Translations under genes and position numbers: made by a program
Source of the DNA: Prorocentrum cordatum
Lineage: Eukaryota; Sar; Dinophyceae; Prorocentrales; Prorocentraceae
Direction of reading: 5' to 3'
Length of the DNA: 64,000 bases
Assembly: GCA_963575745.1 (NCBI GenBank)
Contig: CAUYUJ010018050.1
Coordinates: 1-64,000, forward strand
The notes under the pieces: generated by a model
Told to the model about the DNA's origin: nothing
What the model saw: the letters and a program-made list of their open reading frames with translations, nothing else
Database searches by the model: none
Part shown: positions 1 through 11,389 of the stretch, piece by piece
Position numbering within the stretch: the stretch's first letter is position 1
Layout of the letters: every line of letters begins with the position of its first letter

Positions 1-912
1 CCCACGTCAGAGTTGCAGCCAGCATCGACGCCAGGTTCGACGTCTGCATCGAGGCCAGTACCGACGACAGCTCCTACGCCAGCACCGCCAGCGTCTGCAC
101 CCACACCTGCGCCGGTACCCATACCAGAGCTGCAGCCAGCATCGACGCCAGCTCCGACGTCCGCATCGAGGCCAGCACCGACGACAGCTACTACACCAGC
201 ACCGCCAGCGGCAGCACCCACGCATGCGCCCACGCCGGTACCCACGCCAGAGTTGCAGTCAGCATCGACGCCAGCTCCGACGTCTGCATCGAGGCCAGCA
301 CCGACAACAGGTCCTACGCCAGCACCGCCAGCGTCAGCACCCACGCCTGCGCCTACGCCGGTACCCACGCCAGAGTTGCAGCCAGCATCGAAGCCAGCTC
401 CGACGTCTGCATCGAGGCCAGCACTGACGACAGCTCCTACGCCAGCACCGTCAGCGTCAGCACCCTCGCCTACGCCGCTACCCACGCCAGAGTTGCAGCC
501 AGCATCGACGCCAGCTCCGACGTCTGCATCGAGGCCAGCACAGACGACACCTACTACGCCAGCACCGCCAGAGTCAGCACCCACGTCTGTGCCTACGCCG
601 GTACCCACGTCAGAGTTGCAGCCAGCATCGACGCCAGCTCCGGCGTCTGCATCGAGACCAGCACCGACGACAGCTCATACGACACCACCGCCAGCGTCAG
701 CCCCTACGCCTGCGTCCACGCCGGTACCCACGCCAGAGATGCAGCCAGTGTCGACGTCAGCTCCGACGTCAGCATCGAGGCCAGCACCGACGACAGCTCC
801 TACGCCAGCACCGTCAGCGTCAACACCCACGCCTGCGCCCACGCCGCTACCCACGCCAGAGTTGCAGCCAGCATTGACGCCACCCCGACGTCTCCATCGA
901 GGCCAGTCCTGA
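1..912 (+). CDS. Pro/Ala/Thr/Ser-rich 41-residue-repeat ORF (element A ORF1-like), partial
   Basis: An open frame (first ATG at 13) made of 41-residue repeats (39 in some units) with a core like TPAPTSASRPAPTTAP. It matches the repeat domain of element B's large ORF. A one-base loss near 883 relative to neighbouring units ends the frame at 912, and a similar frame reopens at 984-1598, ending in unique sequence. The unit length is a multiple of three and units contain few stops, so other frames are open too. One of them (Ser-Ile-Asp-Ala type) has almost pure C/G wobble positions. The true frame is therefore uncertain here. Low-complexity linker or ORF1 function is possible; no catalytic motif is visible. 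Confidence 0.4.
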   Translation, partial: PTSELQPASTPGSTSASRPVPTTAPTPAPPASAPTPAPVPIPELQPASTPAPTSASRPAPTTATTPAPPAAAPTHAPTPVPTPELQSASTPAPTSASRPAPTTGPTPAPPASAPTPAPTPVPTPELQPASKPAPTSASRPALTTAPTPAPSASAPSPTPLPTPELQPASTPAPTSASRPAQTTPTTPAPPESAPTSVPTPVPTSELQPASTPAPASASRPAPTTAHTTPPPASAPTPASTPVPTPEMQPVSTSAPTSASRPAPTTAPTPAPSASTPTPAPTPLPTPELQPALTPPRRLHRGQS

Positions 913-1135
913 CGACAGTCCCTACGACACCACTGCCAGCGTCAGCACCCACGCCTGCGCCTACGTCGATACCCACGCCAGAGTTGCAACCAGCCTCGAC
1001 GCCAGCGCCGACGTTTGCATGGAGGCCAGTACCGACGACAGCTCCTACGCCAGCACCACCAGCGTCAGCACCCGCGACTGTGCCTACGCTGGTACCCTCA
1101 CCAGAGTTGCAGCCAGCATCGACGCCAGCTCCGAA
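1..1135 (+). repeat. 123-bp coding-length tandem repeat, about nine units
   Basis: The unit start (AGCATCGACGCCAG or variants) recurs at about 21, 138, 261, 384, 501, 624, 747, 870 and 992. Spacing is 123 bp, with 117-bp variants. The same array, with more units, occupies about 45474-47090. Confidence 0.9.
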
Positions 1136-1179
1136 TCCTCCATCGACGCTCACAGCGACGGCAACAGCGACCACAGGGG

Positions 1180-1240
1180 GCCCTGTTGTACCAAAACACC
1201 TGGGGGCCCAGTTGTACCAAAACACCTGGGGGCAGGCAGC
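1180..1240 (+). repeat. Short direct duplication within element A
   Basis: A segment containing GTTGTACCAAAACACCTGGG occurs twice in tandem, about 28 bp apart. It lies in the unique part following the 123-bp repeats and looks like replication slippage. Confidence 0.8.
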
Positions 1241-1780
1241 ATCGACATCTACGGCGATCGCACCGACACCATCACGGCCTATGGCTCCTTCACCGGCATC
1301 GTCAGCATCAGCACCTACGCCTGTCCCGAGAGTAAGGAACACTGTTGGCATTCGGACGCGCGCTCAAGCGGTGCCCTTGGCCTCTGGACGAGAGTACAAG
1401 CGGCAGAGCCCGTTCACCCTGACCATACCACCATACCTGCAGCCACGTCCTGCGTCTCCTGCTGCGCCATCTGTCTTGCAGCCGTGCTTCGGCGGCCGCG
1501 ACGCCCTAACTGGAAAACCGTTCAGAACGCAGAGCAGACTGGCGACCAGTCCCACAGCCTGTACCCTGACGTTGCGTTTCAGACTCGGGCAGAGCTAGAG
1601 GATCCTGGACATCTCACCTTTCCTCCCTCCGTCCCCCACGGTACAGGAGTGAGGAGGTTTTTTCGAGGCAGTTTTGCCGATGTTTATGAACCCCCCCCGG
1701 CGCAGCGTCGACCATGCCTTGCCTACACTTTTGGCCCGACGGCGGCTTCAGCCCCGTCCAAGCCATTCTGCTGCGACGCC

Positions 1781-3663
1781 ATGAGCTCCTACTGTGGCCA
1801 AGCCTCCTACCTGGGTGACGGCCAGGCCGCCCTCCACCGTGCGGGGCGTGCTAACCCCAGCTCCACCGACGGAGATGGGCCAGGTCGCTCCATCCACCTC
1901 GTCAGCCTCAACATCACGAGTCTTCAAGCGAACTGGCCAACCATTACCGCCCTAGGTGTCGACCACAACGCCGCAGTCATAGCGCTGCAGGAGACCCGTC
2001 ATGCCAAGACGACCAGGCAAGCCATCGCCACCAACGCCGCCAATCCACACCACGGAGGATACCAGGCCAGTCTGGGACCTGACCTGGACCTGGCGCGTGC
2101 CCAGCGCAAAGCTGCTCACGGTGGCACGGACCACACGGTCGAGGGCAACGCCGGCGCCTCGGGCGGGGTTGCCATCCTCTCTAAGGACGCCATCGTCGAC
2201 TCCACCGTCGACGACATTGCAACCTGTATCGCCACCCTCAAGGCCAAGAAACGATGGCACGAGGTCTTCCTCCCGCTCTGCACCCAGCACCGCCGCAGGC
2301 GGCGACGAAACAACCACGGTCCCGCTGGGATCTACATTGCGAGCCTCTTCGGGGTCGCTGGAGGGGACAGCACCGATATATTTCGGCTTGCTGATTGCGC
2401 CGCCGCGAGGGTCGGCTCAGCCCCGTATTTCATTTGTATGGACGCCAACACGAACATCGACGACAATCCACACATGCTGCACATGATGCAGCACGGATGG
2501 TCCAACGTCGCTGAAGGCACACCAGACCACACCATGCACACATATGGCAATATCCCTGACTGGGACCGCGTCACCACGTGCCCCCGCACTTCGCGCATCG
2601 ACTATGTCATCGCCAACCAAGCTGCGCGATCCCTTGTCACCGACTTCTGCTATCTGCGTGACTTGCCAGCGAAGTCCCATGTTGGCCTGCAGGTCACACT
2701 CGACCTAAGCCGCCTCGATCACACGGCCCCACGCCTTTTGGCCCCCACGCCATACCCTCCAAACGACGGAGCTCATGAGGACCACGAACTCCAGGCAATA
2801 GGGACCCACATCGCCGGACGATACCACGACCGCATGGAGCAGGCTGACGCACGCGACGATGTGGAACGCATGTTCGCCCTGGCAAACGAGGCCAGCCATG
2901 AGTACCATCTCACCCGGCTGCGGGACCTGCCGCCCCCACCGCCAGACCACCCAAAAAAGAAGGCCCCTACCATGCACGGGCTCACGCCCACGTTCGAGGA
3001 GCGACCCGCCGTCCCCCGCGCCTTTCCCACCTACGGAGCTTCCACGATTCACATGAACCGCCTTCGCAAGCTCCATCGGCAACTTTGCGAGCTTCGCTTC
3101 ATCGGACTGCACCATCCTATAGACTGCCGTGCTATCCCGCCGCACCTGGCGCAACGCATCGACTGCACGTGGGCCGCGGCCCGCCTTCTCTGCCACAAGC
3201 TGCGCCCCACGGCCCTCCTGGCTTTTCCTGACGCCTGGACCCCCGACGTGCCAGCGCCACGCGGAGAGCAGCTCGATCGTCTGATCCAAAATCTAGACTC
3301 GGAGCTGGCGCGACGTGCAACCCGAGCCAAAGCTGAACGCATCAAGATCTGGTCTGAGGGCGTCCGCGAGCCAAGCGGGCGAAAGGCGGCCATATACGCA
3401 CGGGCTGCCGACTGCTCGCCCACGGCGTATCTCCGCACGCCTACCACCCCCGACGATGCACAGCTCCACTGCGACACCACCGCCTTCAGCCCTGACCAAG
3501 CTAGCACGGACGACAGTGACGCCGACACCGACGCCGGCGGCTTCAGCCCCGGCGACGGTAGCTCGCCCGACACGGACAACGACGACGGCCCCATTCGTGG
3601 CCACCACCAGCCCAGGTTCCCGAGCCCTCCCGCCAACGCTAATCGTTTTGCCAACCCAAAGAC
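1781..3663 (+). CDS. Endonuclease/exonuclease/phosphatase domain of retroelement ORF2
   Basis: The frame is open from an ATG at 1019. The recognisable protein begins near the in-frame ATG at 1781. Hallmarks of the AP-endonuclease-like (EEP) fold appear in order: VSLNITSLQ (N), IALQETRH (catalytic E), GGVAILS, FICMDANTNID (DxN), then TSRIDYVIAN and KSHVGLQV (SRIDYV and terminal H). In non-LTR elements this domain nicks the target DNA to prime reverse transcription. About 200 residues of linker follow, ending in an acidic Ser/Asp-rich stretch at 3480-3600. The frame then runs into a poly-T tract and stops at about 3697. The RT beyond the tract is in the same frame modulo 3, so this was probably one polyprotein. 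Confidence 0.85.
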
Positions 3664-3696
3664 ATGTTTTTTCTTTTTTTTTTTTTTTTTTTTTTA

Positions 3697-3735
<39 letters not shown>

Positions 3736-3863
3736 TTTTTTTTTATTTTATTTTTTTTTTTTTTTTTTCGTCAAGCTTTCTTTTTTTTTTTTTGTTCTTT
3801 TTCTTTTTTTTATTTTTTTCTTTTTTTTTTTTTTCTTCTTTTCTTTATTTCTTTTTTCATCTG
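3664..3863 (+). repeat. Impure poly-T tract interrupting retroelement ORF2
   Basis: About 200 bases, almost all T with scattered C, A and G. Coding sequence lies on both sides, and the same frame resumes after it with residues read as DTWEPILGTYRARAGHD before the RT. It could be an inserted poly(A) tail in reverse orientation, an intron-like pyrimidine tract or a read/assembly artefact. The Phe-rich translations across it are meaningless. Confidence 0.9.
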
Positions 3864-4909
3864 TCGACACCTGGGAGCCAATCCTGGGCACGTACCGCGC
3901 TCGCGCGGGCCATGACGCCGAAGCTATGCCGACGTGGGCGGACTTCTACGACGAATACCGCCAAGAGCTACCTACGCCATCACCAGCAGCCCCCTTCCAC
4001 CTTACCGACGACCAACTCATCCACTTCATTCGCACCCGTTCACCGCGCCGCGCGGGGGGACTCGACGGCTGGACGACCAAGGAGGCAAAGGAGTTACCCG
4101 ACGGCATCCTTCGCCTCTTCGCCAGCGTCTTACGTGCTATGCAACGCACTGGCACCATCCCCGAGCCCCTCCTGCACGTGCCAAACCCGTGCCTCCGAAA
4201 AGGCCGAGGGGAACTCCCGACGGACCAACGGCTTCTCTCGGTTCTTTCCGTGTGGATGTATGCGTGGGAGGCGCCGGCCTACCGTAGCCTCACGACCTGG
4301 CGGCAAGGATGGACCCATGCCACGAGCTTCGGCGCCGGTCCCAAAGCCACCATTGGGGATGTCAGCACTTCTCTCGCCCTGCGCATCGAACACGCCAGGA
4401 CTTTACTCCTCCCCTTAGCTGGAGCAGCCCTTGACCGACAGAAGTGCTTCGACTACCTCATCACGGACATCTGTCTAAACCTTGCGCTGCACGCGGGGTG
4501 CCCACAAGACATCGTTACTGTCCGCCGAAACTTCTACAGACACCACACACGCTACATCCGCATGAACGGAGCGTACTCCAGGGACCTGGCCAGGACAAAC
4601 GGTCACCTCCAGGGCAGCTCGTGGTCCCTGGATGACATCAAGCTGCTCATGTGCGTGTGGACAAAGAGGCCGCACCGATACGTTCCTCGATCACTCAGCA
4701 CTACCTTCGTTGACGACAGCAACTCCACTACCCACACCGCTTCTGAGCTGCAGAAATCTCTCGACGAAACCGCCAAGTTTGACCGATTCTCCGGTCAACG
4801 CATTCACCCTGGTAAAGTGGCAGGGTGGGCGCTCACCGATGAGCTGCACGCCGCCGTCACCCAGCTCACACTGGCGGATCGCCCCCTCCGAGTGGTCGAT
4901 TCCTTCTAG
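3864..4909 (+). CDS. Reverse transcriptase domain of non-LTR retroelement
   Basis: RT motifs are visible in order: GGLDGWTTKEAK, LDRQKCFDYL (motif A; the two acidic positions match the LxxxKxFD pattern), GHLQGSSWS (motif B, GxxQGxxxS) and TTFVDDSNS (motif C, the FVDD form of YxDD, holding the two catalytic aspartates). A conserved-looking segment between A and B (HHTRYIRMNG) fits the palm. The frame opens upstream of the ATG at 3926, directly after the poly-T tract, and ends at a TAG (4907-4909) that has same-frame homologous-looking sequence after it. The catalytic residues look intact, but the ORF as a whole is not. Confidence 0.85.
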
Positions 4910-6079
4910 CTCGTCGGGAGTTACATCAACGCCGAGGCAGCGCCGGCTCCAGCCGCGCTTAACCTCACGGCCACCGCAGACGCCCGTGTGCGGAGGGCGA
5001 CTATCCGCCTGCCGCGCTTTGGCAAGCTCCCGTCGCCGATGCTTATCAAGGCGCGGCACGCCCGATCCCTGGCCGCCAGCGTCTGCACCACGGGCACCGA
5101 CATCCAAGCACCATCAGGCCCAGCCAAGACTGCCTACAACCACGCCCTCAAGGCGGCTTTCCGCCCCAAGGGGAACAAGTGGGTCGAGTTCTGGACTCTC
5201 ATGGCCGTGTGCGTGCCGGGACACGCCCTTGAGATCGACGCCATCACGCAGCGTGAAGCATTCCTGTGCCTGCGGCGTCAGGTTAACCGCGACGTCACAC
5301 TCTGCGGGCTCGCCAGGGACCTCCAACACCACGTCCAGACCCTGTTTGGCGGAGGACCCGTCGGGCGACTCGTCCAGTCGCTCCAGTAGCTCCGATGGAC
5401 CTGGCCCACATTCGGCATCATGTACGATGACTGGGGCTGCCCGATCAGCTGGCTGAATCTACCCCAAAACGCCTTCCTGCACATGCTGCGGGCCTCGCAA
5501 CGCAGGGCATTTCTGCGCAAGATCAAGCCACGGCGACACGACCTTGGCTACCTCGCCTCGGTCAGACAGGGCCTTGACCTCTTCGCCAGCACGTGGCTCG
5601 CGCGAACCAAAGGAGCAGCAAAATGCACTGCCTGGCAGCTGGCGCTCCTCCTGAACTACCTGTCGGGCGGGGACCACACCCAACAGCGACGATCCCGATC
5701 CAACACGTCGGCAGACCCCAGCCCCATGTGCCGCCACTGCGACGAGGAAGAGGAAACTCAGGAGCACACTGTCCGCGACTGTAAGTGCTGGGCCCGAGAA
5801 AGAGTTCCTCTTACCACCCTCATCAGTGACGACCAGAGGGCCCGTCTTCCGCCGCACACAAGACACTGCGGGCTCTTCGACGAAGACCCAGCCCTCCTCG
5901 ACCTGCAGGCCGACCTCGCGAGGGACCCGCTGCCACAGCCCATACCGCGGCCCCCCCCTGAGGGAGATCCTGCGGCTTCAGCCCAGGACACTTACACCAC
6001 CTACCTTGACTACGACACTGGTTATGGACAGGGTCTATGCTGCAGGACGGTGCGTGACCAACAAGCCATCCCACTCTAG
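4910..6079 (+). pseudogene. RT thumb/connection and Cys-His zinc motif, same frame as RT after in-frame TAGs
   Basis: The RT frame continues after TAG 4907-4909 (LVGSYINAEAAPAP...), runs to a second TAG at 5387-5389 and goes on without a frame change to a TAG at 6077-6079. Near the end lies CRHCDEEEETQEHTVRDC, a CxxC...HxxxxC motif characteristic of the C-terminal zinc-knuckle region of LINE ORF2 proteins. No TAA or TGA occurs in this frame between 3864 and 6118. The simplest reading is a lightly decayed ORF2; readthrough of UAG is the alternative. Confidence 0.7.
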
Positions 6080-6121
6080 ACGAGCGGGTACGGCGTTACA
6101 ACCGGATTCGACAGCTCATGA

Positions 6122-6534
6122 TACAGTTGCTACGGTTTCACGGCCTAACGAGCACGCCCAGATTGGGTGACCCTTTGCCATCGGATCCACCTTTACGGCC
6201 GGGCGAAACGGCCGGTGCACGTACTTCTGTGGACAAACCAGGCGGTGGTTCTATGGGTTCCAAAGGGCATCAGCGACGGACAACCAGCGGCAGGGGCAGC
6301 ACGCGGAGCTCTGGGCAATGATTCACCGATGTGTCCTGGCCAAGCCCGACATGTTTCGCGTCGAAAGAGTCGCCAGCCACCTGGGAGACCTGGCATCGAC
6401 CTTGGGCTCATCGGGCCCATCGCGGAGGAGTTCAACCGTCAGGCCGACGCCCTTGCCCCAGCGGCGGCACGCACGCACAACCTCCCCGACGACATTGTTG
6501 AAGCTGCCAAAACACGACATCGCCAAGCGACCGT
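6122..6534 (+). pseudogene. RNase H domain remnant, frame-shifted
   Basis: Two pieces of an RNase H fold are legible in different frames. ATDNQRQGQHAELWAMIHR (about 6260-6330) matches the NxRAEL helix carrying a catalytic Glu, and is followed by VERVASHLGD. EEFNRQADALAPAAAR (about 6428-6475) matches the terminal N..AD.LA motif with its catalytic Asp. At least one indel near 6400 separates them. In non-LTR elements this domain removes RNA from the hybrid after first-strand synthesis. Confidence 0.65.
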
Positions 6535-6926
<392 letters not shown>

Positions 6927-7023
6927 AACTGGGCGCTTCTCTGTCGCCATCTACGAACGCAGACACCGTACTCTGCCGCTCCCACACCGCAGGGCTGGGT
7001 TTACAGCGGCTGAACTCAGCAAA

Positions 7024-8019
7024 ATGGAACCGAACCCCCTGCTGTCGGACCAGGCACCACCCGCGGCTGGACCAGACATCCCGCAGAACCCGGACGAGCT
7101 CTGGGCCGTGGCCCAACGGGCGATGTACGACGAACAGGAGGACGACCCGTTCGGCTTCGGCGGGGGACTAGACTTCCTGGACGACGGGCCAGCCAGCGCC
7201 AACCTTGCCCCGGCGGGCATCCGCACGACGCCCACCTCGACTCCGCCACCGAGAGCGGCACCGCACCCACATGATGACGTCGCTCACCTCCAAGACGCCG
7301 ACGAGGACTTTTATGATCCCCTCGGATTGGGTGGCAGCATGGACGACGTCCCGCCGACACCCCACGCTGCCGACGATGCCGCTTCATCGAGACGCCACCC
7401 GGTCACGCGGCCGACCTCTGGGCCCTCGCACGGCATCATGATTGGTCCCTCCGTGCCACCAACCCCGTCCCCCCACCAGCGCCAGCCCGCGGGGGCGGCT
7501 TCAGCCCCCCCGCAGGGCACTGAGCCAGTCAGGCCGTCGCGCCCCGTCCACGCTCCTACTGTTGCAGGCTGCGAGGCTGCGGCTCCTCCGCCCTCAGGGG
7601 GCGTGGCCCCAGCGGCTTCAGCCCTGGGACCGCGCGACACCCTCCAGTCGCCTCGCCACGGCGACGGCCGCCAGCGCACGGACCGCCGCACCGCGCTGGT
7701 CCACCACCTGGCCAGGCGCACCGATGACCTCGTCCCCGCCGCGAGGCCGGCGGCCGCGGGCACAGAGCAGCCGCCCCGCACCGACCGCGAAGCCGAGCTG
7801 TCCCAGTCTATGGCCGCTCTCCAGCAGAGGTGCGCAGCTCTCGCCGCCGACCTTGCCGCTGCCCAAGCCCGTCAAGGCCCTTTGCTCCAGCGCCTCCACC
7901 GCGCCGGTCGTGCCCTCGCCGAGCTGCTTACACCCCCGCCCGATGGTGCTGCGCCGCCACTCACCCTCCATGCTATGCTTTCATCGCTCCGCGGCGCTCC
8001 GCCTGGAGCCCCGCGCTAA
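7024..8019 (+). CDS. Element A third ORF: Pro/Ala-rich protein with C-terminal coiled coil
   Basis: The ATG at 7024 (MEPNPLLSDQ) opens a 331-residue frame ending at TAA 8017-8019; the frame also extends back to the poly-T tract. The N-terminal third is acidic with two short DPFGFGGGLDF / DPLGLGGSMDD-type repeats. The middle is proline-rich and carries PAGAASAPPQGT, shared with element B. The C-terminal 80 residues form a likely coiled coil (AALQQRCAALAADLAAAQAR, then LLQRLHRAGRALAELL). Wobble positions are strongly G/C. No enzymatic motif is visible; a nucleic-acid chaperone or structural role is only a guess. Confidence 0.55.
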   Translation: MEPNPLLSDQAPPAAGPDIPQNPDELWAVAQRAMYDEQEDDPFGFGGGLDFLDDGPASANLAPAGIRTTPTSTPPPRAAPHPHDDVAHLQDADEDFYDPLGLGGSMDDVPPTPHAADDAASSRRHPVTRPTSGPSHGIMIGPSVPPTPSPHQRQPAGAASAPPQGTEPVRPSRPVHAPTVAGCEAAAPPPSGGVAPAASALGPRDTLQSPRHGDGRQRTDRRTALVHHLARRTDDLVPAARPAAAGTEQPPRTDREAELSQSMAALQQRCAALAADLAAAQARQGPLLQRLHRAGRALAELLTPPPDGAAPPLTLHAMLSSLRGAPPGAPR

Positions 8020-8033
8020 TCTCCGCCATTCTG

Positions 8034-8395
8034 CCTGCCCGTGTGCACGCGTGGCCCCGCGTCCACGGTGTCAGGGCGTGGGGGCGGCGGGTGCCCCGTC
8101 CCTGCGCGCCGCGCTGCGGCCAAGCGCCCAACTGGCGGTCTGCCAAGCCGCCTAGCCATTTGTCCGCACGTCGCCTTTCTTGTTGGGGCCTTCTTCGTCA
8201 CGCGGTCTGGCACGTGAGATCTTCACAGTCTGTCCGCCGTCCGTAGCTTCAGACGCAATGCGCCGGGGGAGGGGGTCTGTTGCCCGCCCTCGTATCTTAA
8301 GGCTGCACCGCCGCTAATAGTGTTTTGCGGGTTGTCGCACCGCAGTGCGCCTCGCGGACGGACCCTGGTCCGCCTACTTGTCCGGTCTCTCTCTC
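8034..8395 (+). repeat. 3' terminal module shared by elements A and B
   Basis: About 360 bp match 49147-49510 closely throughout. Shared segments include GCGCCGGGGGAGGGGG, CCCGCCCTCGTATCTTAAGG and CTGCACCGCCGCTAA, and both copies run directly into (CT)n. A shared 3' end with a simple-repeat tail is expected for 3' UTRs of non-LTR elements and their SINE-like partners. Confidence 0.85.
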
Positions 8396-8418
8396 TCTCT
8401 CTCTCTCTCTGTAGATGT

Positions 8419-8502
<84 letters not shown>
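8384..8502 (+). repeat. (CT)n microsatellite tail of element A
   Basis: An almost pure CT run with one short interruption (GTAGATGTTTGTTT) directly after the 3' module. Confidence 0.95.
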
Positions 8503-8505
<3 letters not shown>

Positions 8506-8689
8506 TGGGCCGCCGGGGCGGGGGGGCTGGCAGAACGCCCGCCTGCTTCTCCGAAATTGCGTTGATTGTGCGGGAGCGGAGGGGGATGGAAGGCAGACAA
8601 GGAGTGGAAAAGGGGATGGGGCGGAGGAGAAGGAGGAGGAAGAGGGTGAGGGGACGAGGGAAGGGCCAGAGGGGGAGGGATATGGGGGC

Positions 8690-9570
8690 GCCCAGGACGA
8701 CGACCAGGGCTCCATCTCTGGCTCCGCGTCCGCGTTCGTGGGGGCAGGCTGCGCGCAGCTGCCCGGGCTCGCGGCGGCTGCATGGGCGTCTTGGAGGTCG
8801 TCGTCGTCGTCGTCGTCCCCGTCGTCGTCGTCGTTTGCGTCGTCTGCGTCGTCTGCGTCGTCCGCGTCGTCGTCGAAATCGAAGTCGAGCTCGGGCTGCT
8901 TTGTTGTCGTCGGTCGCCCTCGCTCTCGCTGCCGCCGCCGCCGTCGTCGGTGGCTGCGCCGCCTTCGACGATTCGGCGCCTCGGCAACTGAAGACTCCGA
9001 GGGAACCTCGCCGCGAGGGGACCGAGGAGGTGAACGAGGGGGAGGGCGAGAGGACAGGGAGGATGACGGGGAGGAGGAGGAGGAGGAGGAGGAGGAGAAC
9101 GAGGAAGACGAGAAGGTTCGCAACTAGAACAGGTTGGGGACGGAGTTCAAACTGTTAAAGGGGGTTCGGTGCACAGGCAGCTGAGGGCGCAGGCTGAAGG
9201 GCGGCAAAAAGCTCATCTAGCACCTTTGCGTCGCCCTCGGCGGGGCCTGGAATGAGGAAGAGGTGGGGGAGGGGGAAGGGGCAGGAGAAGGAGGCGGAGG
9301 AGGAGGAGGCAAAGGAAGAGGAGAATGAGGAGGAGGAGGAAGGTGGCGGCGGCGGGGTCCGCTCAGGACGACACGCCCGGCCCCCACCCCAGCTCCGCGT
9401 CCGTGCTCGTCGGGGCCGCCAGCGCGCAGTTGCTGAAGCTCGCGGTGGAGCCTCTGGCGTTTGGGAGCTCGTCGTTAAACTCGTCGTTGTCGTCGTCGTG
9501 GTCGGGGTCGTCGTTGCCCTTGGGAGTCGTCGTGGGCGCCGTCGTGCTGTCAAAATCCAGAACAGTCCAG
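8690..9570 (-). other. Two tandem paralogous minus-strand exon-like segments
   Basis: Minus-strand translations at about 8890-8690 and 9570-9355 resemble each other: an acidic Asp-rich run, then QDAHAAAASPGSCAQPAPTN versus PNARGSTASFSNCALAAPTS, then a TDAEL/NADAEPE block. Both end at a similar TCGTCCTG followed by GC, consistent with GC-AG donors, and are followed by CT-rich intron-like DNA. The first is inflated by (GAC)n. They look like duplicated exons of an unidentified gene, with microsatellite DNA between. Confidence 0.35.
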
Positions 9571-10256
9571 ATCAGCAGTATTCCAAGATTACCCTTGCAT
9601 CCCTGTTCCATCGCCCCATCCTTAGGTTTCTTTCATTGGCCAGCCCCTTCGGGTGCCTTTAGGGCGAGTTGCTTCCTTCGATTGCGCGGTGTGCCGCCTC
9701 TTTGGGCCGAGCCCTTCGGACGCGCGAGGGGCAGGGCACCCTTGGCCATCCTTGGGTTCGTTTTCCTCGCCCGCCCACTCGTGGGCGGGCGCGGCCCCGA
9801 GGATGCGCGATGGGCAGGGCACGTTTGGTCATTCTTGTGCCTGGCGTCCTTTCTCTCCCCTTCGCGGATGCATTGCTACAGGGGCGGGCGCGGCCTCGGG
9901 GATGCTGGATGGACCCCCGGCCACCCTGGGCCCCGTCTGTGCCCCTTCCCTTTGGAAGTTTCCGCCCTTCTCGCCAATTCTTTGTTTTGTGCATGTCCTC
10001 TTTGGGGGCGCTGCCGAGCTCCGCGCTCGCCCGCGCGGGCGGGTGGCCTGGGAACTGCAATGCGCATTTCATCAACCTCGCCCTCCTCGGCCTCCCCGTC
10101 CTCGTCCTCCCTGCCCTCGGCCGCCCTCCTCTTTCTAGCGCAATCCCGCCGGGGCCCCAGATTATACTTGGGCGTGGCCGTGAGCAGCACGATGGTGACG
10201 CAATTCATGTGCACGGCCGGCGCAAGGCTTAAGAACTTCGGTGTTTCGGGGAGGGT
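9571..10256. other. GC-rich stretch with no supported gene
   Basis: It contains degenerate direct repeats (GGGCGGGCGCGGCC with GATGC, near 9785 and 9880). Open frames occur on both strands but show no motif or convincing splice structure. Confidence 0.5.
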
Positions 10257-11080
10257 ACCCTTATGTTCTTCGTTTTTGTTCCATGTTCTTGTGCACCCTG
10301 GGGGGGGGTGTCCTCGATGTTCTTCAGTTTGGCGCCATTATTCCTTCGTTCTGACAAAGCTGGGGTTCGGGGCTCACGATTCGGCTACGAGCGTCCGCGG
10401 CGGGGGCGGGACCCTCCATGTTCTTCGGTCCCGAAGTCACGGTGCGGCCTTCAGCAACCGCGTGCCCCTTCATGATGGTGGCGCGATTGCAATCACCCTC
10501 GCATGTTCTGACTGTTTGGCGTTGGTGGGCTTCGGGCTCCGGGGCTTAGGGCGTGCGGATGCAGGCTTGATTGAGGCTACGTACGCACGTAGGCCGCAGG
10601 GCTCGCGCGTCCGCGGCACGGGCAGGACCCTCCATGTTCTTCGGTTTCGATGTCAAGGTGCGGCACGGCGCGGCCTCCAGCAACCGCGTGCCCCTTGATG
10701 ATGGCGGCGTGAGTGATTGCAATCACCCTCGCATGTTCTTAGGGGAGAACTTGGCGCTGGTGGGCTTCAGGTTTCGGAGAGTAGGGTGCGCGGCAGCAGG
10801 CATGAGGCTAGGGCGGGCGGGCGAAGCCACGCGCAGCTTTCTGGGCTGCGGCAGGGCTGAGAGGTTGGATGTGCGGATGACGTTCAGGACGTAGCGCTGA
10901 CGTCGGTCCTATGCCTATGCTAAGGCCCATGGGGTAGGCTGCAGGGCTCGCGCATCCGCGGCGCGGGCAGGACCCTCCATGCTCTTCGGTCTCGATGTCA
11001 AGGTGCGGCCATCCGCAACCGCGTCCCCCTGGATGATGGTGGTGGCGCGAAAGGAATCGCCCTCGCATGTTCCTAGGAGA
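10257..11080 (+). repeat. Degenerate tandem duplication with CATGTTCTTCGGT core
   Basis: The core CCATGTTCTTCGGT or variant occurs at about 10417, 10631 and 10977. It is followed each time by similar blocks (TGTCAAGGTGCGG, CAACCGCGTGCCCC, GATGATGG, AATCACCCTCGCATGTTC). A weaker copy lies near 10265. Unit length varies (214 and about 346 bp). A short conserved reading (MFFGFDVKVR) exists in two units, so an amplified exon fragment is possible. Confidence 0.6.
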
Positions 11081-11110
11081 GAGTTTGGCGGTTGTTGGGC
11101 ATCCGAGCGG

Positions 11111-11155
11111 GGTATGTGCGCGCGTGCGTGCGTGCGTGTGTGCGTGTGTGCGTGC
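11111..11155 (+). repeat. (GTGC/TG)n microsatellite
   Basis: An alternating GTGCGTGCGTGTGTGCG run. Confidence 0.8.
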
Positions 11156-11254
11156 GTCCTACCGAGGGCCACGCAAAACTTGACATGCGCGTCTGCGCTG
11201 CCGAAAGCGAGTTAAGAGGCCCGCGTTGTCAGCAATAGAGACAACCCATTGTTG

Positions 11255-11389
11255 GCTTTTTTTGTCTTTTTTTTTTTTTTTTTTTATTTTTTTTCATTTT
11301 TTTTGGAGATTTGTTTTTTTTGTTTTCTTTTTTTTATATTTTTGTATTTTTTTTTTTTTTTTTTTTTTTTCTTTTCTCTTTTTTTTTGA
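11255..11389 (+). repeat. Impure poly-T tract
   Basis: T-rich with scattered A, C and G, like the two tracts in element A but outside it. It abuts a direct duplication. Confidence 0.85.

Noticed and set aside
8384-8502. Ser/Leu and Arg/Glu-rich frames in CT and CTC microsatellites (also 29852, 43290, 49504, 62150)
   Set aside because: Dinucleotide and trinucleotide repeats are open in several frames on both strands and show no motif or start context.
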